64,000 bases of DNA, taken from Streptococcaceae bacterium AF77-01CM03A. Lineage in GTDB: Bacteria > Bacillota > Bacilli > Lactobacillales > Streptococcaceae. The notes below the pieces were generated by a model. The model had not been told where the DNA came from. It was given only the letters and a program-made list of their open reading frames with translations, and searched no databases. Shown piece by piece: positions 36,181 through 50,944 of the stretch. Position 1 is the first letter of the stretch. Each line of letters opens with the position of its first letter. Made by a program: the position numbers and the translations under genes. The DNA lies in NCBI GenBank assembly GCA_027665725.1, contig JAQDDS010000005.1, positions 1 to 64,000 on the forward strand, in the 5' to 3' direction.

Positions 36181-36897
36181 ATGGCAATTCCAAAGTATCA
36201 ATACATTAAAGACGAATTGAAAAATAAGATCATTTCTGGTCAATTTGCTAGTGGAGATAAGTTCTACACTGAAGCAGAATTGATTTCCATGTATGATGTT
36301 AGTTCAATCACAGTAGTTCGCGCCTTGAACGACCTTGCCAAAGACGGATATATTGTCCGCCAACAAGGGAAGGGAACTTTCGTGGCTCGTGCACGTAAAC
36401 ATAAACTCGTTGAATTTTCTGATGTAGAAATCTTCGAAACCAAAGATGATAAAGTAACTGTTCTTTCTATCGAACGTGGGAACGATCTTAAATATTTAGA
36501 AAAACTTGGCCTACGCGGCGATCAATTCTATTATAAGATTGAGCGTGTTCGTGAAACAAATGGTGTTACCTATATCTATCACAGTTCATATATTCCTGAA
36601 CAATACATCAATGCCAACTATCCAAATCTTGAATACTATAGTTCTATCTATACTCGTTTCAAATTGGACTACCACATTCACATGAATGACGAGCATTTTG
36701 AAGAAATTAACGAAATTGTATTTCCGACTCCAAAACATGCCGCTTCTATTTTAGGAATCGACACTAAATTCCCAACTGTTTTCCAAACTAAGACAACTCA
36801 GCTTGAAGCAACTGGTCAAGTTTTGGAATACATCGAAACTTATAAACGTTCTGATTTCTACAAAATTAAATTCATTTCTTGTGACCGTGGTCACTAA
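36181..36897 (+). CDS. bgaR: GntR/HutC-family regulator of the bga locus
   Basis: A 238-residue regulator with an N-terminal winged helix (KYQYIKDELKNKIISGQFASGDKFYTEAELISMYDVS... VVRALNDLAKDGYIVRQQGKGTFVA) and a C-terminal UTRA ligand-binding domain. Its position, divergent from bgaC, matches the pneumococcal repressor of the bgaC operon. The inducer is probably a phosphosugar but cannot be read from sequence. GAGG lies 8 nt before the ATG. The gene symbol rests on synteny. Confidence 0.88.
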   Translation: MAIPKYQYIKDELKNKIISGQFASGDKFYTEAELISMYDVSSITVVRALNDLAKDGYIVRQQGKGTFVARARKHKLVEFSDVEIFETKDDKVTVLSIERGNDLKYLEKLGLRGDQFYYKIERVRETNGVTYIYHSSYIPEQYINANYPNLEYYSSIYTRFKLDYHIHMNDEHFEEINEIVFPTPKHAASILGIDTKFPTVFQTKTTQLEATGQVLEYIETYKRSDFYKIKFISCDRGH

Positions 36898-36904
36898 TTT
36901 ATAA

Positions 36905-36936
36905 AAATCCTGAGGCACCTGTCTCAGGTTTTTTAT
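36905..36936 (+). terminator. Terminator of the GntR-type regulator gene
   Basis: CCTGAG/CTCAGG stem with an 8-nt loop and TTTTTTAT. Confidence 0.85.
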
Positions 36937-37087
36937 ATACCCATTATAGCATCAGCTCTCTTCCCTGAGAATAGCATTTCAAGCAATTCTATAATTAGTA
37001 ACCTTTTTACTAAAAAATAGTCAAAATTAGAAAAATACATCTTAATTTATAAATTATTCTATTTTTTATAGTAATTTCCTCAAAAAC

Positions 37088-37116
37088 TTGACTTTATTTT
37101 AGTTAGAACATACAAT
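37088..37116 (+). promoter_or_regulatory. strH promoter
   Basis: TTGACT (37088-37093), 17-nt spacer, TACAAT (37111-37116). Confidence 0.85.
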
Positions 37117-37128
37117 AGAGTTAGTATG

Positions 37129-41274
<4,146 letters not shown>

Positions 41275-41283
41275 GCACAAATA

Positions 41284-41311
41284 AAAAAGCGAGATACAAT
41301 CTCGCTTTTTT
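41284..41311. terminator. Bidirectional terminator between strH and purB
   Basis: AAAAAAGCGAGAT/ATCTCGCTTTTTT hairpin between convergent stops. Confidence 0.9.
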
Positions 41312-41321
41312 ATTATTATTA

Positions 41322-42620
41322 TTAATCACCCAAACCGATACGTTCAAAAATTTCATCCACTCGTTTGGTGTAGTAAGTTGGGTTGAAGATTTCGTCGATT
41401 TCTTCTTGAGTGAGACGTGAAGTTACTTCTGGATCTGCTTCGAGAAGTGGTTTGAAGTCTACTTGGTTATCCCATGATTGAGCAGTCTTCGGTTGAACAA
41501 GGTCGTAAGCTTGCTCACGCGTCATGCCTTTTTCAATCAAAGTCAGCATGGCACGTTGGCTGAAGATCAAACCAAATGTAGAGTTCATGTTGCGGATCAT
41601 GTTTTCTGGGAAGACTGTCAAGTTCTTAACGATGTTTCCGAAACGGTTGAGCATGTAGTCAATCAAAATCGTTGTGTCTGGTGCAATGATACGCTCAGCT
41701 GATGAGTGAGAGATATCACGTTCATGCCAAAGGGCTACGTTTTCATAAGCTGTGACCATGTGACCACGGATCACACGCGCAAGACCTGTCATGTTTTCAG
41801 AACCAATTGGGTTACGTTTGTGTGGCATTGCTGAAGACCCTTTTTGACCTTTAGCAAAGAACTCTTCCACTTCACGTTGTTCAGATTTTTGAAGACCACG
41901 GATTTCAGTCGCCATACGCTCGATAGAAGTTGCGATGCTGGCAAGAACTGCAAAGTACTCAGCATGAAGGTCACGAGGAAGGACCTGTGTAGAGATTTCT
42001 TGAGCACGGATACCCAATTTGTCGCAGACGTATTGCTCTACAAATGGTGGGATGTTGGCAAAGTTACCAACCGCACCAGAAATCTTACCAGCTTCCACAC
42101 CAGCAGCTGCATGCTCGAAACGTTCGATGTTACGTTTCATTTCGCTGTACCAAGTAGCCAATTTAAGACCAAAAGTTGTCGGCTCAGCGTGCACACCATG
42201 GGTACGACCCATCATGATGGTGAACTTGTGCTCCTTAGCCTTATCAGCGATGATGTTAGTGAAGTTTTCAAGGTCACGACGGATGATATCGTTGGCCTGC
42301 TTGTAGAGGTAACCGTAGGCAGTGTCGACCACGTCAGTAGACGTCAAACCATAGTGAACCCACTTACGCTCTTCACCAAGCGTCTCAGAAACCGCACGCG
42401 TGAAGGCAACCACATCGTGACGAGTCTCTTGCTCGATTTCCAAAATACGGTCAATGTCAAAGTCCGCTTTTTCACGAATCAAAGCCACATCTTCCTTAGG
42501 GATTTCCCCCAACTCAGCCCATGCCTCGTCAGCCAAGATTTCCACCTCAAGCCAAGCACGGTATTTATTTTCTTCACTCCAAATATTCGCCATCTCAGGG
42601 CGAGAATAACGTTCGATCAT
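41322..42620 (-). CDS. purB: Adenylosuccinate lyase
   Basis: A 432-residue fumarase/aspartase-superfamily enzyme that splits SAICAR and adenylosuccinate in purine synthesis. Signatures are [26 protein letters not shown] and the mobile loop [17 protein letters not shown]. The ATG overlaps the stop of the SIR2-STAND gene (ATGA), so its translation is probably coupled to that gene. Confidence 0.97.
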   Translation of the reverse strand: MIERYSRPEMANIWSEENKYRAWLEVEILADEAWAELGEIPKEDVALIREKADFDIDRILEIEQETRHDVVAFTRAVSETLGEERKWVHYGLTSTDVVDTAYGYLYKQANDIIRRDLENFTNIIADKAKEHKFTIMMGRTHGVHAEPTTFGLKLATWYSEMKRNIERFEHAAAGVEAGKISGAVGNFANIPPFVEQYVCDKLGIRAQEISTQVLPRDLHAEYFAVLASIATSIERMATEIRGLQKSEQREVEEFFAKGQKGSSAMPHKRNPIGSENMTGLARVIRGHMVTAYENVALWHERDISHSSAERIIAPDTTILIDYMLNRFGNIVKNLTVFPENMIRNMNSTFGLIFSQRAMLTLIEKGMTREQAYDLVQPKTAQSWDNQVDFKPLLEADPEVTSRLTQEEIDEIFNPTYYTKRVDEIFERIGLGD

Positions 42621-45202
42621 GGTTTAAGTCTCCCTTTTCTTTTTGCTCGATATCTTTTAGAATTAAATGTTGTCGATATCTCACTTATTAATAAAGATGA
42701 TAATTTTTCTAATCGAGGTTTTAAACTACTATCATAATTTGGTTCTTCTAAAACTTTCCTTACAAATTTAACTATTATATTCGGTTCACCTAATTCATTA
42801 GACATTTCTATATAGTTAATATTAGATTTTTCGGAGTCAGAAAATGCATCATAAATAGCTTCAATAGCGTCATTATTAATATTTCTATCTTTATAGTACT
42901 GTTTATACGCTATCTTCGCTAAAATTGTTGCTCTTGTATAGCATATATGTTTATAGGCATCTTGGAATGCAAAATTATCCGGATATTCTAATTCATAATC
43001 TAGTTTTGCTTTTTCAATATATCCCAAAGCCGTGTTTAGTTCTAGCTCTTCATTTCTACTGTCTCCCCAAGACAAACTTTTAGCACGTTGATGAAAGTAT
43101 TGAATATTATTTTGTAATAAACCAAAAAGTCCTTCATAAATTTTATCAATTAATTTCCTTGCACCTTTATTATTAGAAAATATATCATTAATTTCATCAA
43201 ATTTAATATATTTAGCTATTTCATTTCTTTTTCTCTTAGAGTCCTTTGAATAATTTTCATTAATTGTTCGAACGATATTTTGATAAGCCTGAACAATTAA
43301 AACATGATTAGATGAATAATAAGCAATTCTCTGCAGCTCTCTTAATAGCCATACATTAGAATTGCATAAAAATTTATGCGCCGAATTATCTCCATATTTA
43401 CGCTCAATTTCGTCAATATAAGCAAATTGGACTAACGGAGTATATTTTGAATTAAGAAAATCTGTACTCTTATTTAATCTATACTGATCTACTTCCTTTA
43501 TGGTAATGACACTATTTTTTATAGCAAACATTATCAATAATTCGATAATTTTAGAATCTAATTCCTCACTTAAAAATTCTTTATTGATAAGGTTAATTTG
43601 TTTTTTAGATACAAATTTTTTACTTTGGATAACACGAAGAATATTATCCAATATAGTAACTTTTTTATCTTTGCTTGATACGGCAAACTTTCCTATTAAT
43701 GTAGCATCTAACTTCTTATTAATCCGCTCAGTTTCTTTATTAGACAAAAGATTTTTTACATAAAATTTCGATATAAACTCTTTTTGTTCTAATTTTTCCA
43801 ACCTATGAATTGCGAATAAATTATCCTTATCTGCTGAAGTTAATGTGAAAATAAATCTTAAGCGCCTTTTGATAATTTCCTCTTTATTATCAATAATATA
43901 ATTGATAATTTCCTCATCTAGTCCATTTGCATCTATGAAGAAGACTGAATCATTAATTTCCTCAAACTTATTAATCAACTGCTGAGAATCTGCACGTGTA
44001 TTCTGAGGAATGAGAATTTTGTTTTCGCTTAATAACTTCCGATATATATCCAATAAAACAAATGTTTTACCAGAATATCTATGACCATAAATAACAGTAA
44101 TTGTCGATTTCTTTATCTTGTCTAGTGTAGACTGTTCCAACATTATGTCTCTAGAGATAAAAAACGAAGGAAGAACTATTTTCTTATTTCTGAACTCTTT
44201 ATACACATAACTCGAGTTAATAAGGTACGAAATATCTTCTTCAATTGTTTTATCATTTGAATTAAAAAATTCTACACTTGGATTAAAAGACAAACCTTTT
44301 GTGTTATTTTTTTCTCTTAAACTTAAGCTATATGTATCTTTCAAAAATATATAAAAATCATCAAACTGTTCCACAGAGTCTAGCTTTATAACTGTATCAA
44401 TATCATATTGTTTTAATTTTATCTCCATTAATACATCTACATCTTCACAAGTTACATAGTAGGAATTATGTTGAAGTGTTTTCATGCCTTTATTAGACAC
44501 TGAGTACAATAAATCTATTTCATCAGCAAGACTACACCCAATATATATAGGACAGTTAGAAGTTAGGTCTGTTGACAAATAATTCAATAAAGCTTTGTTC
44601 TTTGATAAGCTAGCTATATATTCTTGCTTGTTAAAAATCAAAGATTCTCCATATTTTCTTTGCTCAGTTGCATCTCCATGCAGTTTAAACAAAATAGTTT
44701 TTCCTTCTGATTTATAATCAACTATTGTATCATCGTCTGTATTAGGTCTATTATTAAAAAACACCTCTATTTTGTCATTTGACGATTCTATTCCATCATC
44801 AATATTTAAAGTGTAAATACTTTGAAAAGGAATAGATAAGAACTCTTTCTTAGGCGTAGGTATACATACACCCACAAAATGGTTTTTTAAATAGCTTTGT
44901 TGAACGTCTTTAGGAACAATGTTATTATAAACTGTTGAAATATCACTAAAGGACTCATTATTTAATTTGTCATATATATTCGAATCATCTAGGTATTCTT
45001 TTATTTTTTCTAGCATATAATTTTTCATCATCCTTCCACTCGGAACGGTGTTACCTTTTACCGTAGGTTCACCAACGGTAAAACCAGATCCTAATACTGG
45101 GACAACCATATTTGCTCTAAAATATTTGTTCAATTCATACTTGATTTTATTCTGATTATCTTCATTATTAAAATCTAGTACTCTAATTTTGTCATTCAAC
45201 AT
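42617..45202 (-). CDS. SIR2-STAND protein, candidate anti-phage defence (Avs5-like)
   Basis: An 861-residue multidomain protein. Residues ~30-290 have SIR2-like NADase features: VPVLGSGF (37-40), TLNIDDGIE (Asn133, Asp135), KLHGD (His175) and [10 protein letters not shown] (221-230). Residues ~345-560 form a P-loop NTPase with Walker A GHRYSGKT (373-380) and Walker B VFFIDANG (420-427). The C-terminal ~300 residues are helical and repeat-like, the usual sensor of STAND proteins. In known systems such proteins detect phage proteins and deplete NAD+. It has its own promoter and visibly higher A+T than the pur genes around it. Function inferred from architecture; no phage target is known. Confidence 0.8.
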   Translation of the reverse strand: MLNDKIRVLDFNNEDNQNKIKYELNKYFRANMVVPVLGSGFTVGEPTVKGNTVPSGRMMKNYMLEKIKEYLDDSNIYDKLNNESFSDISTVYNNIVPKDVQQSYLKNHFVGVCIPTPKKEFLSIPFQSIYTLNIDDGIESSNDKIEVFFNNRPNTDDDTIVDYKSEGKTILFKLHGDATEQRKYGESLIFNKQEYIASLSKNKALLNYLSTDLTSNCPIYIGCSLADEIDLLYSVSNKGMKTLQHNSYYVTCEDVDVLMEIKLKQYDIDTVIKLDSVEQFDDFYIFLKDTYSLSLREKNNTKGLSFNPSVEFFNSNDKTIEEDISYLINSSYVYKEFRNKKIVLPSFFISRDIMLEQSTLDKIKKSTITVIYGHRYSGKTFVLLDIYRKLLSENKILIPQNTRADSQQLINKFEEINDSVFFIDANGLDEEIINYIIDNKEEIIKRRLRFIFTLTSADKDNLFAIHRLEKLEQKEFISKFYVKNLLSNKETERINKKLDATLIGKFAVSSKDKKVTILDNILRVIQSKKFVSKKQINLINKEFLSEELDSKIIELLIMFAIKNSVITIKEVDQYRLNKSTDFLNSKYTPLVQFAYIDEIERKYGDNSAHKFLCNSNVWLLRELQRIAYYSSNHVLIVQAYQNIVRTINENYSKDSKRKRNEIAKYIKFDEINDIFSNNKGARKLIDKIYEGLFGLLQNNIQYFHQRAKSLSWGDSRNEELELNTALGYIEKAKLDYELEYPDNFAFQDAYKHICYTRATILAKIAYKQYYKDRNINNDAIEAIYDAFSDSEKSNINYIEMSNELGEPNIIVKFVRKVLEEPNYDSSLKPRLEKLSSLLISEISTTFNSKRYRAKRKGRLKP

Positions 45203-45259
45203 TTTGTATTCTCCTTAGAATTATGAAATTCTACTTTTAACATATTATAAAACGTTACA

Positions 45260-45290
45260 ATTGTATCACTGTATTTCTTACCGACGAATA
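45260..45290 (-). promoter_or_regulatory. Promoter of the SIR2-STAND gene
   Basis: Extended -10 TGATACAAT (45260-45268) with a weak TTCGTC -35 17 nt upstream; a second TATAAT occurs about 13 nt downstream. It lies within the 258-bp gap between purK and this gene. AAGGAG lies 7 nt before the ATG. Confidence 0.5.
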
Positions 45291-45460
45291 AAATCATTAG
45301 TTTTTTATGTCAAAAACCAACGTCAAATCATAAAACAGGTGTGTGAAGGGAATCGAGCATTTGACTCCTAGTGTTTTTACTTGCAAAAAATGATTTTAAC
45401 AGCAATATTTTTCCATCCTCAACAACAAACATTGAGAATAATTAGTATCATAGGCATGTC

Positions 45461-46552
45461 CTAAAAATCAATCCCTTTCCCAAATTCTTCAACCTCATCT
45501 GGCACATCACTAAACAAAGTCACATGTCCCATCTTGCGGTTGTACTTCGCTTCTATTTTACCATACATATGAAGGTGGGCGCTTGGATTTTCTGCGACAT
45601 ACTTTTCAGCAGCTTCGACATGCTGGCCGAGGACATTGAGCATGACTGCAGGTGCATGGAGGTGAATAGCAGGTAGCGGCGCTCCGAGAACGCCCAAGAT
45701 ATGGGTGTCAAACTGGGAAAAGTCGCAAGCTTCGATTGAGTAATGTCCAGAGTTGTGTGGTCGTGGCGCAATTTCGTTGACGATGATGTCATCAGCTGTC
45801 GCAAACATTTCCACGCAGAGCGTTCCAAAAAGGTTCAGCTGTTCTGCAATTCGTACTGCCATAGCTTTGGCTTTTTCAGCTAGACTTTCTGAAATGCGAG
45901 CAGGTACAATTGTTTTTGAAAGAATGTTGTTGCGGTGGATATTTTCCTGAACTGGGAAGACTGTCACGTCCTTACCATTCCCAGATACAATGACTGAAAT
46001 CTCAAGGTCAAAGTTGACAAACTCTTCTAAAACACAGTCTGCTGAATCGGCTAAAGCATAGGCTTCTTCCAAATCTGCTTCTGAACGAATGACCTTCTGA
46101 CCATGGCCATCGTAGCCACCGGTCGCAGTCTTGAGGACATAGTTTTTCGACAGGTCGATATATGACAAGTCTTGGCTTGAAGTCACGACCTTGTAGGGTG
46201 CCACATTGACTTGAGCCTTGTTTGCGAGAAAGTCCTTCTCAAAAATCCGATTTTGAGAGATGCGAAGCAACTCTGTGCCTTGCAGGAGCTGTCCTTCTTT
46301 AATAACAGCATCAAGGCCATCAGCGTCGACATTTTCAAACTCATAGGTAAGGACATCGCATCGCTCAGCCAGCTGACGTAGGGCGTTCACATCGTTATAA
46401 GGGGCCACGATGATTTCCGCTACACGAGAGGCTGGGCAATCCGCAGCAGGATCCAGCGCGATAACCTTGTGCCCCATGTAGATAGCAGAAATGCCCATCA
46501 TCTGCCCGAGTTGACCGCCACCTATAATTCCGATTGTTTTAGATGAGCTCAT
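45461..46552 (-). CDS. purK: N5-carboxyaminoimidazole ribonucleotide synthase
   Basis: A 363-residue ATP-grasp enzyme that carboxylates AIR with bicarbonate. [17 protein letters not shown] opens the fold, and [10 protein letters not shown] and [17 protein letters not shown] are ATP-grasp signatures. ATG 46552 (GGAG 7 nt upstream) is chosen over a longer frame from 46612. It overlaps purE by 14 nt. It ends the purD-purE-purK segment. Confidence 0.95.
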   Translation of the reverse strand: MSSSKTIGIIGGGQLGQMMGISAIYMGHKVIALDPAADCPASRVAEIIVAPYNDVNALRQLAERCDVLTYEFENVDADGLDAVIKEGQLLQGTELLRISQNRIFEKDFLANKAQVNVAPYKVVTSSQDLSYIDLSKNYVLKTATGGYDGHGQKVIRSEADLEEAYALADSADCVLEEFVNFDLEISVIVSGNGKDVTVFPVQENIHRNNILSKTIVPARISESLAEKAKAMAVRIAEQLNLFGTLCVEMFATADDIIVNEIAPRPHNSGHYSIEACDFSQFDTHILGVLGAPLPAIHLHAPAVMLNVLGQHVEAAEKYVAENPSAHLHMYGKIEAKYNRKMGHVTLFSDVPDEVEEFGKGIDF

Positions 46553-47027
46553 TTGTAGACTCCTCTGCGATTTTTCCTTGTTCTTCAGCAAAGTTAGCAA
46601 GCGCATCTGCAATGGTCTGGTCTTCTACTGAGAGGAGACGGAGGGCAAAGAGGGCAGCGTTAGTCGCACCCGCTTCACCGATTGCCATGGTTGCGACTGG
46701 TACCCCACCTGGCATCTGAACGATAGAATAGAGTGAATCCACACCGCTAAGGGCACGAGATTTGACGGGCACACCAATGACTGGAAGTGTAGTCTTAGCA
46801 GCGACCATCCCTGGCAAGTGAGCTGCACCACCCGCACCTGCGATGATGACCTTGATGCCACGGCTACGTGCTTCTTCCGCATGTTTGAACATGAGGTCTG
46901 GTGTGCGGTGTGCGGAAACAACTTTCTTTTCGTAAGTGACGCCGAAGCGGTCTAGGACTTCTGCTGTTTTTTGCATGGTTGCCCAGTCGGACTTTGAGCC
47001 CATGATGATGGAAATTACTGGTTTCAT
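46539..47027 (-). CDS. purE: N5-carboxyaminoimidazole ribonucleotide mutase
   Basis: A 162-residue class I PurE that moves the carboxyl group of N5-CAIR to give CAIR. Signatures are [17 protein letters not shown] and [18 protein letters not shown] lies before the ATG. It is separated from purD by 192 bp of nested inverted repeats. Confidence 0.96.
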   Translation of the reverse strand: MKPVISIIMGSKSDWATMQKTAEVLDRFGVTYEKKVVSAHRTPDLMFKHAEEARSRGIKVIIAGAGGAAHLPGMVAAKTTLPVIGVPVKSRALSGVDSLYSIVQMPGGVPVATMAIGEAGATNAALFALRLLSVEDQTIADALANFAEEQGKIAEESTNELI

Positions 47028-47042
47028 TTTTTCTCCTTTTTC

Positions 47043-47174
47043 GATAATCGTCTATTGTAGTGCGGACGTAAGCGACCGCCTGTAGCGTTCCATTACTAAA
47101 ACTGGAGCCTGAGTCTCCAGTTTTCCGCTCCTAGTAGCTCTGCTACTAGGAGTTCCACTACTGCGACGATTATC
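47043..47174. repeat. Nested inverted repeats between purD and purE
   Basis: Outer arms GATAATCGTC (47043-47052) and GACGATTATC (47165-47174) enclose two hairpins: ACTGGAG/CTCCAGT (47101-47121, followed by T-rich DNA on the minus strand) and a perfect 11-bp CTCCTAGTAGC/GCTACTAGGAG stem (47128-47152). No ORF. It could be an RNA processing or attenuation structure, or a small MITE-like element. Confidence 0.75.
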
Positions 47175-47219
47175 CTATACTAGCTCGCTTTCGCTCGCCA
47201 TTAACAAATATAGTATCTG

Positions 47220-48485
47220 TTAATCTTTTATGGCCTTGCTTCCGATATCTGTTCGGTAAAAGAGGCCTTCTGTTTTTTGTTGACCGAGTTCTTGGTAGAT
47301 GGTTTCTTGGGCTTCTTTGACGGTATCGGCTGTGGTAACCAGCATGTAGACACGTCCGCCATTTGAGAGGAGGTCTTGGCCATTTTCAGCGAATTTAGCA
47401 CCGGCATAGTATGTGATGATGTCACCGTCTGTCTTGGCTGGAAGCTTGACTCCCTTCTCATAAGCGAGTGGATATCCGTTTGAGGCTACAACCACGCCAA
47501 GTGTCACACCCTTGTCTGTCCAGGTGATGGTTGGCTCCTTGCTATCGAGGATATCCGTGATGTTTTGTGCAAAGTCAGATGTCAAACGAGGCAAGATGAT
47601 TTGCGTTTCAGGATCACCAAAACGAGCGTTGAACTCGATGACTTTGGGCCCATCAGCTGTCAAGATAAGACCGGCATAAAGTACACCAAGATAAGGACGA
47701 CCTTCTTTAATCATACCTTCGAGGACTGGCTTGACAATGGTGTCAACCGCTGTGTCAACCACGATCTGTGGCAAGTGAGGAACTGGCGCATAGGCACCCA
47801 TCCCACCAGTGTTAGGACCCTTGTCACCATCATAGGCACGTTTGTGGTCCTGAGCTGTTGGCATGATGTAGAACTTGTCACCATTGACAAAGGCAAAGAG
47901 AGAGAACTCTTCCCCGTCAAGGAATTCCTCGATGACCACACGCGCACCTGAGTCACCAAATTTATTGTCCAAAAGCATCTCGTGAGCAGCTTCGACTGCT
48001 TGCTCAACTGTCTCCGCAACGACGACACCTTTACCAAGAGCCAAGCCGTCTGCCTTGACAACGATTGGAGCGCCTTTTTCTTCGATGTAAGCCTGAGCTT
48101 CCTCGAAATCTGAAAAGGTCCCATAAGCTGCTGTCGGAACATTGTATTTGACCATAATTTCCTTAGCAAAATCCTTGGACCACTCCAGCTCCGCTGCCAA
48201 TCTTGTCGGACCAAAGGCTTTGAGACCAGCTTTATTAAAATCATCCACGATACCAGCCGCAAGGGCATCATCTGGACCGATAAAAGTCCAAGCAATATCG
48301 TTGACTTTTGCGAAGTCAATCAGCTTAGAATGTTCGGAAATAGAGATATTTACCAATTCCAGACCATCCAGAGTCATCCCGTCATTCCCAGGCGCCACGA
48401 AAACTTGCTCAACGTCTTTAGACTCCAATAACTTTTTGGCAATCGCATGCTCACGACCACCTGAGCCGACAACTAACAGTTTCAT
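47220..48485 (-). CDS. purD: Phosphoribosylamine-glycine ligase
   Basis: A 421-residue ATP-grasp GAR synthetase, second step of purine synthesis. MKLLVVGSGGREHAIA, the GPTRLAAELEWSKDFAK loop and FNARFGDPETQ are family signatures. Full length. It has its own promoter with PurR-type boxes after the purH terminator, so it heads purD-E-K. Confidence 0.97.
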   Translation of the reverse strand: MKLLVVGSGGREHAIAKKLLESKDVEQVFVAPGNDGMTLDGLELVNISISEHSKLIDFAKVNDIAWTFIGPDDALAAGIVDDFNKAGLKAFGPTRLAAELEWSKDFAKEIMVKYNVPTAAYGTFSDFEEAQAYIEEKGAPIVVKADGLALGKGVVVAETVEQAVEAAHEMLLDNKFGDSGARVVIEEFLDGEEFSLFAFVNGDKFYIMPTAQDHKRAYDGDKGPNTGGMGAYAPVPHLPQIVVDTAVDTIVKPVLEGMIKEGRPYLGVLYAGLILTADGPKVIEFNARFGDPETQIILPRLTSDFAQNITDILDSKEPTITWTDKGVTLGVVVASNGYPLAYEKGVKLPAKTDGDIITYYAGAKFAENGQDLLSNGGRVYMLVTTADTVKEAQETIYQELGQQKTEGLFYRTDIGSKAIKD

Positions 48486-48518
48486 TCATCAACCTCTTTT
48501 GCGAATTATTTACTAACA

Positions 48519-48557
48519 TTATATCATAAACGTTCGTTTTAATCTTGTTTCGTTAAG
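48519..48557 (-). promoter_or_regulatory. purD promoter with two PurBox-like sites
   Basis: Extended -10 TGATATAAT (48519-48527). Upstream on the minus strand are AAAACGAACGTTT and CTTAACGAAACAA, with CGAA cores 16 bp apart, like the paired boxes bound by the Gram-positive PurR activator/repressor. Confidence 0.6.
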
Positions 48558-48564
48558 ATTTTTT

Positions 48565-48599
48565 AAGCAAAAAAGGAAAGAAACTGTTTTCTTCCCTTT
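48565..48599 (-). terminator. Terminator after purH
   Basis: AAAGGgAAGAAA/TTTCTTTCCTTT stem followed by TTTTTT on the minus strand. It divides the purine genes into separate transcripts. Confidence 0.75.
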
Positions 48600-48606
48600 C
48601 ATTTTC

Positions 48607-50154
48607 TTAATGTCTAAAATGTCTCACGCCTGTGAAGACCATAGTCAAGCCATATTTATCAGCCGCTTCGATTGACTCTTGGTCACGGACGGAACCACCT
48701 GGTTGGATGATAGCCTTGATACCTGCCTTGGCGATTTCTTCCACGTTATCCGCAAATGGGAAGAAGGCATCTGAAGCAAGAACAGCACCATCAAGACGGT
48801 CTTTAGCTTGGTCAATGGCGATACGAACAGAAGCCACACGGTTGGTTTGACCAGGACCGACACCAAGTGTCATATGGTCATTGGTCACGATGATCCCGTT
48901 TGATTTCACATACTTGATAGCTTTCCAAGCGAACTCAAGGGCCGTCGCCTCTGTCTCAGTTGGTTGGCGTTTGGTCACTACTTGCCAGTCAGCTGGGCTT
49001 TCTTTGACCACATCTTGATTTTGAACGAGGAGCCCGCCAACCACACCTGTGTATTCTGCTTCCACTTCGCTAGCCTCTTGAGCATCAAATGGCAAGGCAA
49101 GGATACGCAAGTTTTTCTTCTTAGTTGTCAAGATTTCAAGCGCTTCGTCCGTGTAGCTTGGCGCAATGATGATTTCAAGGAAAACACCGTGCATTTTTTG
49201 AGCTGTCGCAGCGTCTACCTCACGGTTGAGAACGACAATACCACCAAAGATAGACACTGGGTCAGACTCATAAGCATAGTCCCAAGCAGTTTCGATATCG
49301 TCAGCTTGACCAATACCACATGGGTTCATGTGTTTGAGAGCCACAACTGTTGGACGATCTTTGAAGTCACGGATGATGCGGATAGCGGCATCAGCGTCAC
49401 GGATATTGTTGAATGATAATTCTTTACCGTTGAGTTGTTTAGCTGAAGCAATGGAGTAAGCCGTTGGCAAACCTTTTTGGTAGAAGTCAGCGTCTTGTTG
49501 AGGGTTTTCACCGTAACGCATTGGTTGCTTGAGGTCATAAGTCAAAGTGAGTTTTTCAGGTTTTGCTTCACCCACTTGAGCTGTGAAGTATTCCGCAATC
49601 AAGGCATCATAAGCCGCTGTGTGACGAAAAACCTTGGCTGCCAAACCTTGGCGAGTTTCGTAAGTTGTTTCACCGTTTGCTACCAATTCGTCCAAAACCA
49701 CAGCGTAGTCAGCAGGATCTACCACAACTGTAACACTGGCATGATTTTTCGCTGCTGAACGAAGCATAGATGGCCCACCAATATCGATATTTTCAACTGC
49801 ATCAGCATAAGTCACGTCTGGTTTGAGGATGGTTTCCTTGAATGGGTATAGGTTGACCACAACAAGATCGATCAACTCAATCTTGTTGTCCTTAGCAGCC
49901 TCTAAGTGACTATCCAAGTCACGACGAGCAAGAAGCCCTCCGTGGATATTTGGGTGGAGGGTCTTGACACGACCATCCATCATCTCTGGGAAACCAGTCA
50001 CATCATCGATGGCAATAGTGTCCACCCCAGCATTGTCAAGGGCAACTTTGGTCCCACCTGTCGAGATGATATCCCAACCAAGTTTTTTGAGTTCTTGGGC
50101 AAATTCAACGATGCCCGCTTTGTCTGAGACACTAATTAGTGCGCGTTTAGTCAT
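48607..50154 (-). CDS. purH: AICAR transformylase / IMP cyclohydrolase
   Basis: A 515-residue bifunctional enzyme for the last two steps to IMP. N-terminal cyclohydrolase ([32 protein letters not shown]) and C-terminal transformylase ([34 protein letters not shown]). ATG 50154 has an AGGA ribosome site; the frame opening at 50190 does not match the family start. Confidence 0.97.
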   Translation of the reverse strand: MTKRALISVSDKAGIVEFAQELKKLGWDIISTGGTKVALDNAGVDTIAIDDVTGFPEMMDGRVKTLHPNIHGGLLARRDLDSHLEAAKDNKIELIDLVVVNLYPFKETILKPDVTYADAVENIDIGGPSMLRSAAKNHASVTVVVDPADYAVVLDELVANGETTYETRQGLAAKVFRHTAAYDALIAEYFTAQVGEAKPEKLTLTYDLKQPMRYGENPQQDADFYQKGLPTAYSIASAKQLNGKELSFNNIRDADAAIRIIRDFKDRPTVVALKHMNPCGIGQADDIETAWDYAYESDPVSIFGGIVVLNREVDAATAQKMHGVFLEIIIAPSYTDEALEILTTKKKNLRILALPFDAQEASEVEAEYTGVVGGLLVQNQDVVKESPADWQVVTKRQPTETEATALEFAWKAIKYVKSNGIIVTNDHMTLGVGPGQTNRVASVRIAIDQAKDRLDGAVLASDAFFPFADNVEEIAKAGIKAIIQPGGSVRDQESIEAADKYGLTMVFTGVRHFRH

Positions 50155-50195
50155 TTTTCTTCCTTTCCTTGAATCAAGAGGTTCTTTCACATCAG

Positions 50196-50903
50196 TTAAA
50201 CTAGAGACTGACGATTATAGTCTGTAAGCTGATTCCCCAGTTCTTGCAACAATTTATTGACCTCAAGCTTACTGGTTTCACTTTCGTAAACACTTCGCAG
50301 TTCGGCATCTGTCGCACCAATCAAGGTTACAAATTCCACTTTTCCGTGCGGAGTATCTATGGTATTAGCTAAATCATCAGCAGCAGTCAAAAATCCTGTC
50401 AGATTAGACTTCTGCTGAGCATCAATCCCTACTGTCTGCTTGGTATAAATGTATTCTTCGGGCAAAACCACTTTACCTGTTTGAAAAATATATCTTGCCA
50501 CATATTGTAGCAAACCACAACCATTTTTTATTTCTTCTTCGTCATTATTTGATTTCTTTAACTTAAAAGTCAATTCAATCCCATAACCACTGTATTCAGG
50601 GTCTTCGCTTTCTTTTGTATATAATTCTGACAAACTGTAGCTAACAAAATGCCAAAACTCTCCTGCATCATAAACACTAATACCATCAAGCGGATCTGGC
50701 CCACCTAACATATACTTAATAACCGTTCCATAATGAAGAGGATTTGGCTGATCAGGGTATATACGATTAAACTCTGCATCAATGGCTTCCCACCCTGGTG
50801 CACTATCATCTGTATTTTCAGATTCAACAACAATCTTGTCTTCATCTTTAATCGGTTTTTCTTCGCCAGAAGGTTTCTTCTTAAAAAAATCAAACAACCC
50901 CAT
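50196..50903 (-). CDS. Suppressor-of-fused (SUFU) domain protein
   Basis: A 235-residue protein with a basic N-terminal [10 protein letters not shown] segment and a SUFU-like domain: [27 protein letters not shown] and [11 protein letters not shown] are typical. Bacterial SUFU proteins are often immunity proteins of polymorphic toxin systems, but no toxin is nearby and the role here is unknown. It lies between purN and purH (41 nt and 41 nt gaps) with its own AAGGAG site, so it is carried on the purine transcript. In the pneumococcus I recall a VanZ-type gene at this position. Confidence 0.8.
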   Translation of the reverse strand: MGLFDFFKKKPSGEEKPIKDEDKIVVESENTDDSAPGWEAIDAEFNRIYPDQPNPLHYGTVIKYMLGGPDPLDGISVYDAGEFWHFVSYSLSELYTKESEDPEYSGYGIELTFKLKKSNNDEEEIKNGCGLLQYVARYIFQTGKVVLPEEYIYTKQTVGIDAQQKSNLTGFLTAADDLANTIDTPHGKVEFVTLIGATDAELRSVYESETSKLEVNKLLQELGNQLTDYNRQSLV

Positions 50904-50944
50904 AAACTTCTCCTTAGCTGATGGCCTTTAGCTCTGCTACAAAA

